Source: Thermoplasmata archaeon (GTDB taxonomy: Archaea; Thermoplasmatota; Thermoplasmata; Lutacidiplasmatales; UBA184). Taken from it: a DNA stretch of 64,000 bases. The notes under the pieces are model-generated. The model saw nothing but the letters and a program-made list of their open reading frames with translations. It searched no databases and was not told the origin of the DNA. A program made the position numbers and the translations under genes. Below, one piece after another: positions 9,566 through 16,526 of the stretch (its first letter is position 1; each line of letters opens with the position of its first letter). The stretch spans positions 1-64,000 of the forward strand of contig JAJYEA010000003.1 of the NCBI GenBank assembly GCA_021790425.1, read 5' to 3'.

Positions 9566-10893
9566 GCGAAGGGACGGAACACACCTGCAGATTCCGTCCG
9601 CGGAAAAAGGCTGGAGCGTGGGAGGCTGTAGGCACAGTAGAGCAAAGGGGGTGGAGGCGGGTCCAAGTGTGCGGAGAGTGTGGACGGGAGCGCCTAGTCC
9701 GTCTTCTTCGCCCGCCGTTCTTGATTGAGGAGCGGGCGGCATTCCCAGTTTCCGAGCCGCTTAGCACAGAGAAATCGCGGTATCTCGCCGCTCGACTTCT
9801 TGCTCTTTCAGAGGGGAGGAGGCAAGACGTTGTCTCGGCAAGGGGACTATCTGGTCAGGTAGGGAAGAAGGGGGTTACCGTGACCGAGATGGAGGGTATT
9901 CTGCGAGGGTTCCTCATGGCCAAGTATGTCGAACTCCGGTGGTCACTGGCTGGTGAACGAAAGCTCCTCCGGTCGGTTGTCATCGTCAATCACAGGGCCT
10001 TAGCGGAGCACTCGGCTCCTGGCCAACTCCAGAAGGCTGAAGATACCCTCTCGGCTGCTTCAACGTCCCTTGTTTCGATTGGGCACCCGATTGCTGAGCA
10101 GGTGAGGGCCCTCCTCAGCGAGAAGGCCATCGCAAAGAACCCCCTCCTAGTTACTTGTCTCGCTGCCGTGGCGATTCACGCCTCAACTGGGGATGTCTTG
10201 GCAGAGCGTGTGTTCTCTGCCCGCTTCTTGGGAGACTCCAAGGCGTTGTCCAAGGTCAAGACGAGAGTTGAGGACCTTCTGGGCCCTATCGAGACCCTAG
10301 GGATCAGAGAAGGAGCCGCCGTCACACTACTCGGAGGCACCGGGGCCGTGGCGACCGAACATGCGAAGATAGATCTATCAAGCTGGTCCCCGTTCATCGG
10401 CCTCTCCCGGGAAGCATCCGATTCACTAAGACAGGTCCGACCGCCGGATGCTGGGATGTTCGTGGTCGAGAACTTGGCTGCTTTCGAGGCCTGTTGTCGA
10501 GGGGAGGTTCCCCCTGCCGTCGGGAAGATGATCCTCTGGTCCGCAGGTTATCCGGGCAGGGCCATCAAGCGGATAATCGAGCTGGCAGGAGCCTTCAGAC
10601 ATCCTGTGTGGGTATGGTGCGACATCGATGTAGACGGGGTCCGCATCGCTCGTTTGCTCAAGGAAGTCGCTGGGGGAAGAGCGATCGCATTCGCTATGTC
10701 ACCTGCCGCCTTACGAATCGACTCGAACACTCGTCCCATGACAGGTCGCGCAATCAATGCGTGCCGCAAGACCCTTGAAGCAGACCCCGGGGGGTTCCTC
10801 TCTGACACACTTGGGGCACTTCTAGATGCGAGATCATGGAGGGAGCAAGAGTCGTTGCTTGGGGACGCTTCGCTGTGGGAGCGTATCTCGTAG
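9562..10893 (+). CDS. jetD: JetD-like TOPRIM nuclease of Wadjet, with N-terminal zinc ribbon
   Basis: The C-terminal half is a TOPRIM domain: catalytic Glu at about 303 in FVVENLAAFEA and the acidic triad CDIDVDG at 354-358, as in topoisomerase VI A and JetD. The preceding ERVFSARFLGDSKALSKV matches the segment that usually precedes the JetD TOPRIM. JetD cleaves the plasmid trapped by JetABC. The N terminus is unusual: His7, Cys9, Cys37 and Cys40 (VCGECGRE) look like a small zinc ribbon. The ATG overlaps the jetC stop by 4 nt. The gene ends the operon and is followed by a structured intergenic region. Confidence 0.85.
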   Translation: MSEGTEHTCRFRPRKKAGAWEAVGTVEQRGWRRVQVCGECGRERLVRLLRPPFLIEERAAFPVSEPLSTEKSRYLAARLLALSEGRRQDVVSARGLSGQVGKKGVTVTEMEGILRGFLMAKYVELRWSLAGERKLLRSVVIVNHRALAEHSAPGQLQKAEDTLSAASTSLVSIGHPIAEQVRALLSEKAIAKNPLLVTCLAAVAIHASTGDVLAERVFSARFLGDSKALSKVKTRVEDLLGPIETLGIREGAAVTLLGGTGAVATEHAKIDLSSWSPFIGLSREASDSLRQVRPPDAGMFVVENLAAFEACCRGEVPPAVGKMILWSAGYPGRAIKRIIELAGAFRHPVWVWCDIDVDGVRIARLLKEVAGGRAIAFAMSPAALRIDSNTRPMTGRAINACRKTLEADPGGFLSDTLGALLDARSWREQESLLGDASLWERIS

Positions 10894-10955
10894 GGAATCA
10901 CCCAGAGACATTGATGGCAGCTAGCCCCATGACGACATGAGCGATGCGGGACCTT

Positions 10956-11012
10956 CCCAACGCCCCGTCGCAGGACCCGTGGCAGGCTGACGGGCCCGCT
11001 CGGAACGTTGGG
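10956..11012. repeat. Nested inverted repeat downstream of jetD
   Basis: CCCAACG (10956-10962) can pair with CGTTGGG (11006-11012). Inside, CCCGT (10976-10980) pairs with ACGGG (10990-10994). A structured 3' UTR, terminator or RNA is possible; there is no following T-run. Confidence 0.4.
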
Positions 11013-11081
11013 CCCCTCCCGCAGGCAGGTGGGTCACCTCGCGTCTCTACCCTGCGCTCGGCTGCTGCCTGCCACCACTGA

Positions 11082-11365
11082 CCACCCCCCTGGACGACAG
11101 CAGGGAAGGCTCCAAGACACCGATATCATATTGGCCGTGGCCACCCCCCTGGACGCGGAGCGGACACCCCCCAGTCGGACTCTGGCGGGAGCCTCGGAAC
11201 ATCAGAATACTATTGGAAACGGACACCCCCCTGTCCGCTCTGTTATTCGACCTCGAAGGCTAGGCGGGCTCAGTTCTACGCCGTAAGAGAAGCTTGTTCG
11301 AGTGCCGACACCCCCCTGTCGCTTTTGGGTACCCCCCTGTCCAGTGACGACACCCCCCTGTCGTC
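11082..11365. repeat. Array of seven CCCCCC-loop hairpins
   Basis: Seven copies of a short inverted repeat share the loop CCCCCC but have different, compensating stems: CCA/TGG (11082 and 11141), GAC/GTC (11163), CGGACA/TGTCCG (11220), CGACA/TGTCG (11306), GGGTA/TGTCC (11327, pairs only with G-U wobbles) and GACGACA/TGTCGTC (11346). The last copy is followed by GATTTTTCTT, like an intrinsic terminator. The last three copies lie within 60 bp. The minus strand carries a run of six G in each copy. The spacing is irregular. Confidence 0.75.
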
Positions 11366-11459
11366 GATTTTTCTTCAGTAGGCTACAGTGATACTCCCTC
11401 TCATGTTGGGAAGAGTCGAGGGGGCCTGGCCATACCCGTGGGCTCAAAGGAGGGGGCAA

Positions 11460-11466
11460 TTATATA
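11460..11466 (+). promoter_or_regulatory. TATA box of the antitoxin-GNAT pair
   Basis: TTATATA is preceded by purine-rich DNA (AGGAGGGGGCAA). Transcription would start near 11490, about 30 nt before the ATG at 11521. A Shine-Dalgarno-like AAGGAGGCGAG lies between. Confidence 0.6.
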
Positions 11467-11520
11467 CGTCTCCGCGTGGTGTCCTCATACGGGTAGGAGT
11501 AAGGAGGCGAGCACAGGCTA

Positions 11521-11673
11521 ATGGCATATCCACCACCAGTTCCGGTAGTCAAGGGGAAGGCGGCGAAGGAACTCTTGGAGGATCTCGACCGCTCCAAACC
11601 GCAATCCGCCAAGAACCCCCACTGGAAGGGGTCCAAGGCACTCTATCAGAAGTTACGTCCCAAGGAAGAATAG
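11521..11673 (+). CDS. 50-aa protein, candidate antitoxin of the GNAT toxin
   Basis: This ORF is too short for the ORF track. It encodes a 50-aa, Lys-rich, charged protein beginning MAYPPPVPVVKGKAAKEL and ending KLRPKEE. A good Shine-Dalgarno-like sequence (GGAGGCGAG) precedes the ATG. The stop lies 3 nt before the ATG of the GNAT gene, so the two are surely cotranscribed. A small charged protein immediately upstream of a TacT-like acetyltransferase is the layout of type II toxin-antitoxin pairs. I do not recognise a DNA-binding fold in it, so the antitoxin role is inferred from context only. Confidence 0.65.
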   Translation: MAYPPPVPVVKGKAAKELLEDLDRSKPQSAKNPHWKGSKALYQKLRPKEE

Positions 11674-11676
11674 GCC

Positions 11677-12255
11677 ATGGCTTTGCCGTCTTCCGAGCCT
11701 GAGAGGGTACCCCCCATTCGCGCGGAGGATCTCAGGATTGAGCCCTTCCGAGAGACCGCGGACGTTCGAGAGTTCGACTGCGACTGCAAAGAACTGAAGG
11801 ACTTCCTCACAACCGCGGAGGTGGCGGACTATGAGAAGAAGAACCTGGGGAAGACGTACCTTGTCTACTGGCAACCGGAGGGAGCCCTCGTGGCCTACTT
11901 CACCATCTCGAGTGACAGCCTGAGGTTTGACTACTTCAAGTCAGTGAAGAGCTTCTCAATCCCGGGAGAGATACGGACGAACACGATTCCCGGTATCCTC
12001 ATCGGAAGGCTTGCTGTCGACAACAGGTTCAAACGGCGAGACGTCGGAACTCACCTCCTTCGGTACATCGCAGGATTGGCACTCTCTGCACCAGCGGCCG
12101 CAAGAATCCTCTTCCTAGAAGCCTATCCGAGCGCCCTCGACTTCTACCAACGACGCGGATTCATCACCATCGAGCACCAGAAGCTGAAGAAGCGTCGGAA
12201 CCGGCTGATATACTTCGACCTGACCACTCACCCTGACTGGGACGGAAACAGATGA
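11677..12255 (+). CDS. GNAT acetyltransferase, TacT/AtaT-like
   Basis: The protein is 192 aa. The early segment REFDCDCKELKDFLTTAEVADY, then YFTISSDSL, then IGRLAVDNRFKRRDVGTHLLRY (acetyl-CoA binding loop) and a late ALDFYQRRGF form a complete GNAT fold. The F-D-C...L..FL start followed by the pause before beta 2 is typical of TacT/AtaT toxins, which acetylate aminoacyl-tRNA. The 50-aa gene just upstream supports a toxin-antitoxin reading. A plain metabolic or ribosomal N-acetyltransferase cannot be excluded. Its 3' end overlaps the convergent integrase gene by 28 bp. Confidence 0.75.
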   Translation: MALPSSEPERVPPIRAEDLRIEPFRETADVREFDCDCKELKDFLTTAEVADYEKKNLGKTYLVYWQPEGALVAYFTISSDSLRFDYFKSVKSFSIPGEIRTNTIPGILIGRLAVDNRFKRRDVGTHLLRYIAGLALSAPAAARILFLEAYPSALDFYQRRGFITIEHQKLKKRRNRLIYFDLTTHPDWDGNR

Positions 12256-13658
12256 GCCTGCTCGAGTGGGAACTCGGACCCGGGACGAATTCGGTTCGCG
12301 GGCGACGATAGAACCGCTTGGCCAGTGTTGATCGCGGCCACGAACTGCCACCCCTCCGCAAGCCGCTGAGCGACCTCGCTCATGGAAACAACGACTTGAT
12401 GCGGAGTCGCAGAGGCACCCAGCCGCTCCCTCACTTGGTCGCGGACCGCCGCCAAGTCGTCCAGGTCCATCTTCCCAATCTCCTCCTCGCTGAACCCGGC
12501 CAGCTTAAGCATAGCGATCGCAACCTGCTGAGGTACGTTCTCTTGCTCCTTGGTGCGGATTGTCATCAGGAACGGCTCGCACCGGAGGTAGGCTGCCCGG
12601 GCCTCCTTCATGAGGTCCTCTCCCCAGGGCTTTCCAACGTTGTACCTCGCCGCCACACCGCCGTCGTGGCCCAGGATGGCCTCCCGGAGGTCACGCGTGA
12701 TCTTTCCAGCTCCCTCGGCCATCATGAGCCGAGTGCTACAGTAGGCTCTCAGAACGTAGGGTCGCCAACGAACCCCCTGGGGAACAGTTGAATCAAGGGA
12801 GGAACGTATCTCCTCCATCACCGTCTTCGTTGTCAGGAACCCTCTGCTGTAGGTAGCCGTTTCCCGCGACTTCTGGGCAACTCCCCGGGTCGGATTGGCA
12901 GTGACTACGGGGGATTGTGGCGTTAACTGCTCCCCCGAATTCTTCCGCTCGCCAAGGTAGGCCAGGAAGGCCGTGCTCAGTTGGGAGGACCCGAAAGTCG
13001 TGTACATCACTCGCGTCTTGCTCAAGCGGGCTGGCACCCGTATTACGAAGGGGGATTCTGCAAAAGAAGGAGTCGTGTCGAACTTCAGATCCGGCAGATC
13101 TCCCAGCGACAGACCCCCCTCTGCGAGGTAGGAACCCAACACACCGGGGCGGACGCCGGAATGGGCCATGAACAAGGCGATTACTCGGCCTCTGAGGGAG
13201 AGCTTGTCTAGGACCGTGCCGAGCTCCTCCTGGGTGGGAACCCGCTCGGTGGTCAGACTCGCCCCCTTGATCGGGGAGAGCGAGGGGTAGCCGTCGAAAG
13301 GAACGTGATGGAACCGGAAGAACGCTTTCAATCCCTCGAAGTACTTCGAAACATAGCTGTCGAGCCTACCCGCCGCCTTGAGAGTTGCCGCATCTCGAAT
13401 GAGGAGCGTTCGCAGTCGGTCGGGGTCTTTCTTGGCCAGCGCAACCACTCTTTCAGGGTCAAGATTAATTCTCTCGAGGAGCATTCCGAACTGACGGAGA
13501 TACTGGTCCGCGGACATGCGGGAGCGTAGTGACCTCGCCTCCCACCATGCCCGGACCTTCGGGTGGGAGAGCAGCTGCTTGTGCCGGCCCACGACCCTCC
13601 CCTTATCGACGGGTTCAAAAGGTGCTTGCGTAGGAGGTTTGGTCGCCCGTTTCGCCAT
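12228..13658 (-). CDS. int: Tyrosine recombinase (island integrase)
   Basis: The 476-aa protein has an N-terminal SAM-like core-binding domain (about 30-130) and a C-terminal catalytic domain. Visible catalytic positions are Arg in HSGVRPGVLGSYL (near 170), YVLRAYCSTRL (near 305, where the usual H-x-x-R box reads Y-x-x-R), and the ILGH...AARY pair with the nucleophilic Tyr near 340. About 130 residues follow the Tyr, longer than in XerA, and look helical with no known domain. The gene starts 58 bp from the tRNA(CAU) 3' end and the att core, as expected of an integrase that uses this tRNA. It is intact and not split by integration, unlike SSV-type integrases. Confidence 0.85.
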   Translation of the reverse strand: MAKRATKPPTQAPFEPVDKGRVVGRHKQLLSHPKVRAWWEARSLRSRMSADQYLRQFGMLLERINLDPERVVALAKKDPDRLRTLLIRDAATLKAAGRLDSYVSKYFEGLKAFFRFHHVPFDGYPSLSPIKGASLTTERVPTQEELGTVLDKLSLRGRVIALFMAHSGVRPGVLGSYLAEGGLSLGDLPDLKFDTTPSFAESPFVIRVPARLSKTRVMYTTFGSSQLSTAFLAYLGERKNSGEQLTPQSPVVTANPTRGVAQKSRETATYSRGFLTTKTVMEEIRSSLDSTVPQGVRWRPYVLRAYCSTRLMMAEGAGKITRDLREAILGHDGGVAARYNVGKPWGEDLMKEARAAYLRCEPFLMTIRTKEQENVPQQVAIAMLKLAGFSEEEIGKMDLDDLAAVRDQVRERLGASATPHQVVVSMSEVAQRLAEGWQFVAAINTGQAVLSSPANRIRPGSEFPLEQAHLFPSQSG

Positions 13659-13676
13659 GGTTCCAACAGGGCCGAG

Positions 13677-13687
13677 AATATATAAAT
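13677..13687 (-). promoter_or_regulatory. TATA box of the integrase gene
   Basis: On the minus strand this reads ATTTATATATT, a strong archaeal TATA box centred about 24 nt before the integrase ATG at 13658, so the transcript is probably leaderless. It lies between the right arm repeat and the gene. Confidence 0.65.
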
Positions 13688-13696
13688 CTCTTGCGG

Positions 13697-13707
13697 ATAC
13701 AAACCCC
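13697..13707. repeat. Arm-type repeat, right copy
   Basis: ATACAAACCCC repeats the word found at 406-416, here 8 bp from the att core and 10 bp beyond the integrase TATA box. Integrase binding here could also repress its own promoter. Confidence 0.5.
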
Positions 13708-13715
13708 CCCAGGGG

Positions 13716-13728
13716 ATGTCGGGAGGGG
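13716..13728. repeat. Right attachment site core inside tRNA 3' end
   Basis: This 13-mer covers the discriminator base, the 3' acceptor strand and the start of the T stem of the tRNA gene, and equals the left copy at 392-404. Integration on this side leaves the tRNA gene whole. Confidence 0.75.
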
Positions 13729-13821
13729 GATTTGAACCCCCGGCCCCGGGATATCTCAAGGGCTTCCTCGCGGAAGGCCCTCTATGAGTCCCGTGCTCTA
13801 ACCAGCCTGAGCCACCCCGAC
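13717..13821 (-). tRNA. tRNA with CAU anticodon (elongator Met or Ile2), with intron
   Basis: The acceptor GTCGGGG pairs with TCCCGAC, the D stem GCTC pairs with GAGC, the anticodon stem CGGGA pairs with TCCCG around loop CTCATAA, and the T arm is GGGGG-TTCAAAT-CCCCC with discriminator A. A 30-nt intron (13753-13782) sits after anticodon position 37, the canonical archaeal site, and can fold into a hairpin (GGGCTTCC/GGAAGGCCC). The anticodon CAU fits elongator tRNA-Met, where this intron is common, but an Ile2 tRNA cannot be excluded. The gene lies 25 bp behind the eS1 stop and is the integration target of the island. Confidence 0.88.
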
Positions 13822-13845
13822 GCCGGGGGGTGAATCCAGGGACAA

Positions 13846-14571
13846 TTAAGGCGTTGCCTCAGGAGCGGGTGCCTCGGCCGCCGGGGCGGGAGGCTCCCCG
13901 CCCTCGACCGGGGCCACGGGCTCCGTGCTCGTGGGCAGGGCCTCAGGGATCTCCCCTTCCACGATGCTCGCCCGGATGTCGATCTTGCGGAGCGGGTAGA
14001 GGAGACGGAGGCCGTTCGTGACCTCCTTGACGACCTCGCCGTTCAGCATGTCCCGGACCATCTCCGTGCCCGTGCGCTTGGCAGCCTGCTCCTCGAGCAG
14101 GGACTGCATCTTGTGGCGGAGCAGGGCGCGGAGGCGCGTCTGGAGGTGGTGCTCGCTGACGGCGACGGGCTTGACGGTGATGACGACCCCGTCCTTGGTC
14201 GTGACAGGGAAGGAGATGTCGATCTTGGAGCGCTTGCGGCGGGCCAGGCGGCGGATGTAGTCGCTGGTGAGCTCATGGCCCACGAAGCGGGTCACGGCGA
14301 CGTTGCCCTCCTCGATGCGGGTGACCTTGAACCGGAGCTTGACGTGCGAGGTGGAGGCGTCCCCCGTTCCCGAGAGTTCGTTCATGGCAACCTCGAGGAC
14401 ACGGCCGACCATCGTCGACGGCTCGGAGGTCAGGGTCTCCCCTAGGTCCACGCCGTGGAACATGGCAGGGGCCCGGGCCTTGTACCAGACCTTGGAGCGC
14501 CACTTGTCCTTGACCGCACGGGTGCCCCGCTGGCCCTTCTTCTCTCCGCCCGCTTCCTTCTCCTTGGGCAT
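13846..14571 (-). CDS. rps3ae: Ribosomal protein eS1 (S3Ae)
   Basis: The 241-aa protein carries the eS1 hallmarks: KDKWRSKVWYKARAP, then MFHGVDLGETLTSEPSTMVGRVLEV, the FVGHELTSDYIRRLARRKRSKID segment and a final LRKIDIRASIVEGE. A Pro/Ala-rich acidic tail of about 35 residues follows. It is part of the 30S platform in archaea. I chose the ATG giving MPKEKEAGGEKK; the track's 825-aa ORF only extends this frame through gatE on the same strand. The tRNA(CAU) gene follows directly. Confidence 0.95.
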   Translation of the reverse strand: MPKEKEAGGEKKGQRGTRAVKDKWRSKVWYKARAPAMFHGVDLGETLTSEPSTMVGRVLEVAMNELSGTGDASTSHVKLRFKVTRIEEGNVAVTRFVGHELTSDYIRRLARRKRSKIDISFPVTTKDGVVITVKPVAVSEHHLQTRLRALLRHKMQSLLEEQAAKRTGTEMVRDMLNGEVVKEVTNGLRLLYPLRKIDIRASIVEGEIPEALPTSTEPVAPVEGGEPPAPAAEAPAPEATP

Positions 14572-14642
14572 CGCGTCCGCCGCCGAGCACGGGAACCTAC
14601 TTAATGTATTCGACCGCGGGGGCGGCACCCCTGGCAGGGACC

Positions 14643-16526
14643 CTAGGGCGCGGGCGTCCGCCCCACCTTGCCCTGCAGGGCGGTGCGCACGGACTCGGCC
14701 ACCAGCTGGCCGTCGATCTTGCCCCGGACCCGGGCCATGACGTCCCCCATCAGGGGGCTCATCGCGCCCATCCCCTTGGTCCGGATGAGCTCCTCGTTCC
14801 GGGCCATGACCTCCTCCACGATCCGCCGGAGGTCCTCGGGGCTCAACTGCCCAACCCCGGCGCCCCGTACCGCCGTGGCCAGGTCCTCCCCGTGGGTGAA
14901 CATCCGGGCCAGGACGGGGCCGATCGCCTCCTTCGCGAACTCTCCCCGGGCGAGACCCGTGAGCAGCGAGCGCACCTGGTCGAGGAAGGGGACCTTGCCG
15001 TCGAAGACCGTCTTCCCGGTCTCGCGTTCCAGCGCGGGGACCTCTTGGGTGAGGATCCGCGCCACGATGGAGGGAGGGTGCTTCTCCGTGATCAGGGCAT
15101 CGAAGACCTCGACCAGGCCCTCCCGCAGGAGCGTCCCGGCGACCTCCGAGCTGAGCCCGTTCCCCGCGAGGCGGGCCAGGGTGGCCGCGGGGGACTCGGG
15201 CAGATGGTTCCGGATGTCCGTCAGGAGCTCCGGGGGAACCCGGAAGGGGGGAAGGTCCGTCTCGGGATACATCCGGTTCCGTCCCGGGAGGGGGCGGCTG
15301 TAGCGGGTCCGGCCCTCGGCGACCGGGTCCCGGGTCTCCTCGGGAACCCCCTGTCGCGCGATCGCGGCGCGGGCCAGGACGGCGTTGAGGGCCCGCCGCG
15401 CCGGCTCGGCGGCGGGAGCGACCACGATGGCAAAGGCGTCCTGCGGGTCCGGGACCTTGAGGGCCTCCCGTACCCGGGCGACCTCTTCGGCGGTGATTCC
15501 GTACCCCGGCAGCTCGTCGGAATGGAGGATGCCCTTGACCCCGGAGGCGCGCGCGTAGTCGGCGAGCTCCCGGCCCAGACGTTCGGGAGCCTTGTCCCCC
15601 GGGGCCAGGAGACCTCCCAGTCCGGGCAGGGGCACCCCGAGTACCACTCCCCCGCGCTTGAGCTCGGACGAAAGCACCTTCGACGGGGAGGAGGACAGCA
15701 GGGGGGTCAGCTCGACCGCGGGGAACGTGGCGGTGAGGCGGGCGGGCCGCTCCCGGATGCGGCGGCCGACCTCGAGAAGGGTGGCCTGGCGCGCCGCCTC
15801 GTTCTCCACGAAGGACTCGACGGCCCCGAGCTCCTGGACGCCCTTGATCTCCACGCGGGCACCGCCCTCGATCGAGATGTTGAGGTCCTCCCGGATCGTC
15901 CCGATCCCCCGCTTGACCCGGTGGGTCGCGCGCAGGAGCTGGCCGATGGCCTCGGCGACCTCCCTCGCCTCGCGACCGCTGTGGATCTCCGGGGCGGTGG
16001 CAATCTCGATGAGGGGGATCCCGAGCCGGTCGAGCCGGTAGGTGATCTCGCCCGGGGTCTCGCCGATCTTGCGCGCGGCGTCCTCCTCGAGGCAGACGGA
16101 CGAGATCCCGTAGCGCTTCCCGGCGGCCTCGACCTCGCCCCCGACCGCGATGAGGGCGGTGCGCTGGAAGCCCGCCGTGTTGGACCCGTCGACCACGAGC
16201 TTGCGCATGATGAGGATCTCCTGGACGACCCGGGAGCCCAGAAGCTCGGCCATGGTGAGCGCCACCCGGAGGGCTTCGGGGTTGACCCGGTGGGGGGGCT
16301 CCTCGTCCGACTCGACCAGGCACGAGTTGGCCACGACCTGGTAACGGTAGACCTTCGCCCGCGACGCCTGCAGCACCGCCGCCGCGTCGGCCTCGCCGGT
16401 CTCTCCACCGGTCGCCCGTAGGGCGCGCACGAACTCGCCCCGGACCTCCTCGGTGAGCTCGTCCCCGCAGTTGCAGAAGAGCTTCCCGGTGGCCAGCTGC
16501 TGGTGGATCTCGAGCCCCGCCTTCAC
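14643..16526 (-). CDS. gatE: Glu-tRNA(Gln) amidotransferase subunit E
   Basis: The 627-aa protein begins MKAGLEIHQQLATGKLFCNC and carries the GatB/GatE cradle motifs, for example KAGLEIHQQL, EEDAARK, DRLGIPLIEIAT and IREDLNISI, with a C-terminal YqeY-like tail (MSPLMGDVMARVRGKIDG). It transfers the amide to Glu-tRNA(Gln), working with GatD, in the archaeal route to Gln-tRNA. The GTG start is fixed by a GTGA overlap with the gatD stop; the ORF track's upstream extension is spurious. Confidence 0.95.
   Translation of the reverse strand: MKAGLEIHQQLATGKLFCNCGDELTEEVRGEFVRALRATGGETGEADAAAVLQASRAKVYRYQVVANSCLVESDEEPPHRVNPEALRVALTMAELLGSRVVQEILIMRKLVVDGSNTAGFQRTALIAVGGEVEAAGKRYGISSVCLEEDAARKIGETPGEITYRLDRLGIPLIEIATAPEIHSGREAREVAEAIGQLLRATHRVKRGIGTIREDLNISIEGGARVEIKGVQELGAVESFVENEAARQATLLEVGRRIRERPARLTATFPAVELTPLLSSSPSKVLSSELKRGGVVLGVPLPGLGGLLAPGDKAPERLGRELADYARASGVKGILHSDELPGYGITAEEVARVREALKVPDPQDAFAIVVAPAAEPARRALNAVLARAAIARQGVPEETRDPVAEGRTRYSRPLPGRNRMYPETDLPPFRVPPELLTDIRNHLPESPAATLARLAGNGLSSEVAGTLLREGLVEVFDALITEKHPPSIVARILTQEVPALERETGKTVFDGKVPFLDQVRSLLTGLARGEFAKEAIGPVLARMFTHGEDLATAVRGAGVGQLSPEDLRRIVEEVMARNEELIRTKGMGAMSPLMGDVMARVRGKIDGQLVAESVRTALQGKVGRTPAP

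Larger units (their letters stand above)
10894..11520. other. Structured intergenic region between Wadjet and TA modules
   Basis: These 627 bp hold no recognisable gene. They contain a nested inverted repeat near 10956-11012, a cluster of seven CCCCCC-loop hairpins from 11082 to 11365 and the TATA box of the downstream pair. It could be a multiple terminator, a non-coding RNA, an operator array or a replication origin; the sequence alone does not decide. Confidence 0.6.
392..13728. mobile_element. tRNA-integrated defence island with Gabija, Wadjet and TA modules
   Basis: The stretch is bounded by the identical 13-mer ATGTCGGGAGGGG at 392-404 and 13716-13728. The right copy is the 3' end (acceptor and T stem) of a minus-strand tRNA(CAU) gene. 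An intact tyrosine recombinase gene starts 58 bp inside the right copy. A second word, ATACAAACCCC, lies just inside both ends, so in the excised circle it would flank the core as two direct arm repeats. GC content is visibly lower than in the following 50 kb. The cargo is two defence-type operons and a toxin-antitoxin-like pair; no replication protein is recognisable. The boundaries are read from the sequence; mobility is inferred. Confidence 0.8.

Noticed and set aside
11082-11365. C-rich repeats as a CRISPR array
   Set aside because: Repeats are only about 12-20 bp, stems differ between copies, spacing is irregular (from a few bp to more than 100) and no cas gene is present.
11388-11702. 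104-aa ORF across the antitoxin gene
   Set aside because: It lies in another frame of the 50-aa gene and the TATA region; no Shine-Dalgarno and no plausible protein.
13846-16323. 825-aa ORF
   Set aside because: Only the last 241 residues are real (eS1); the rest is a shadow of gatE in another frame, Gly/Pro/Arg-rich as usual for high-GC shadows.
14604-16421. 605-aa plus-strand ORF
   Set aside because: Antisense shadow of gatE.
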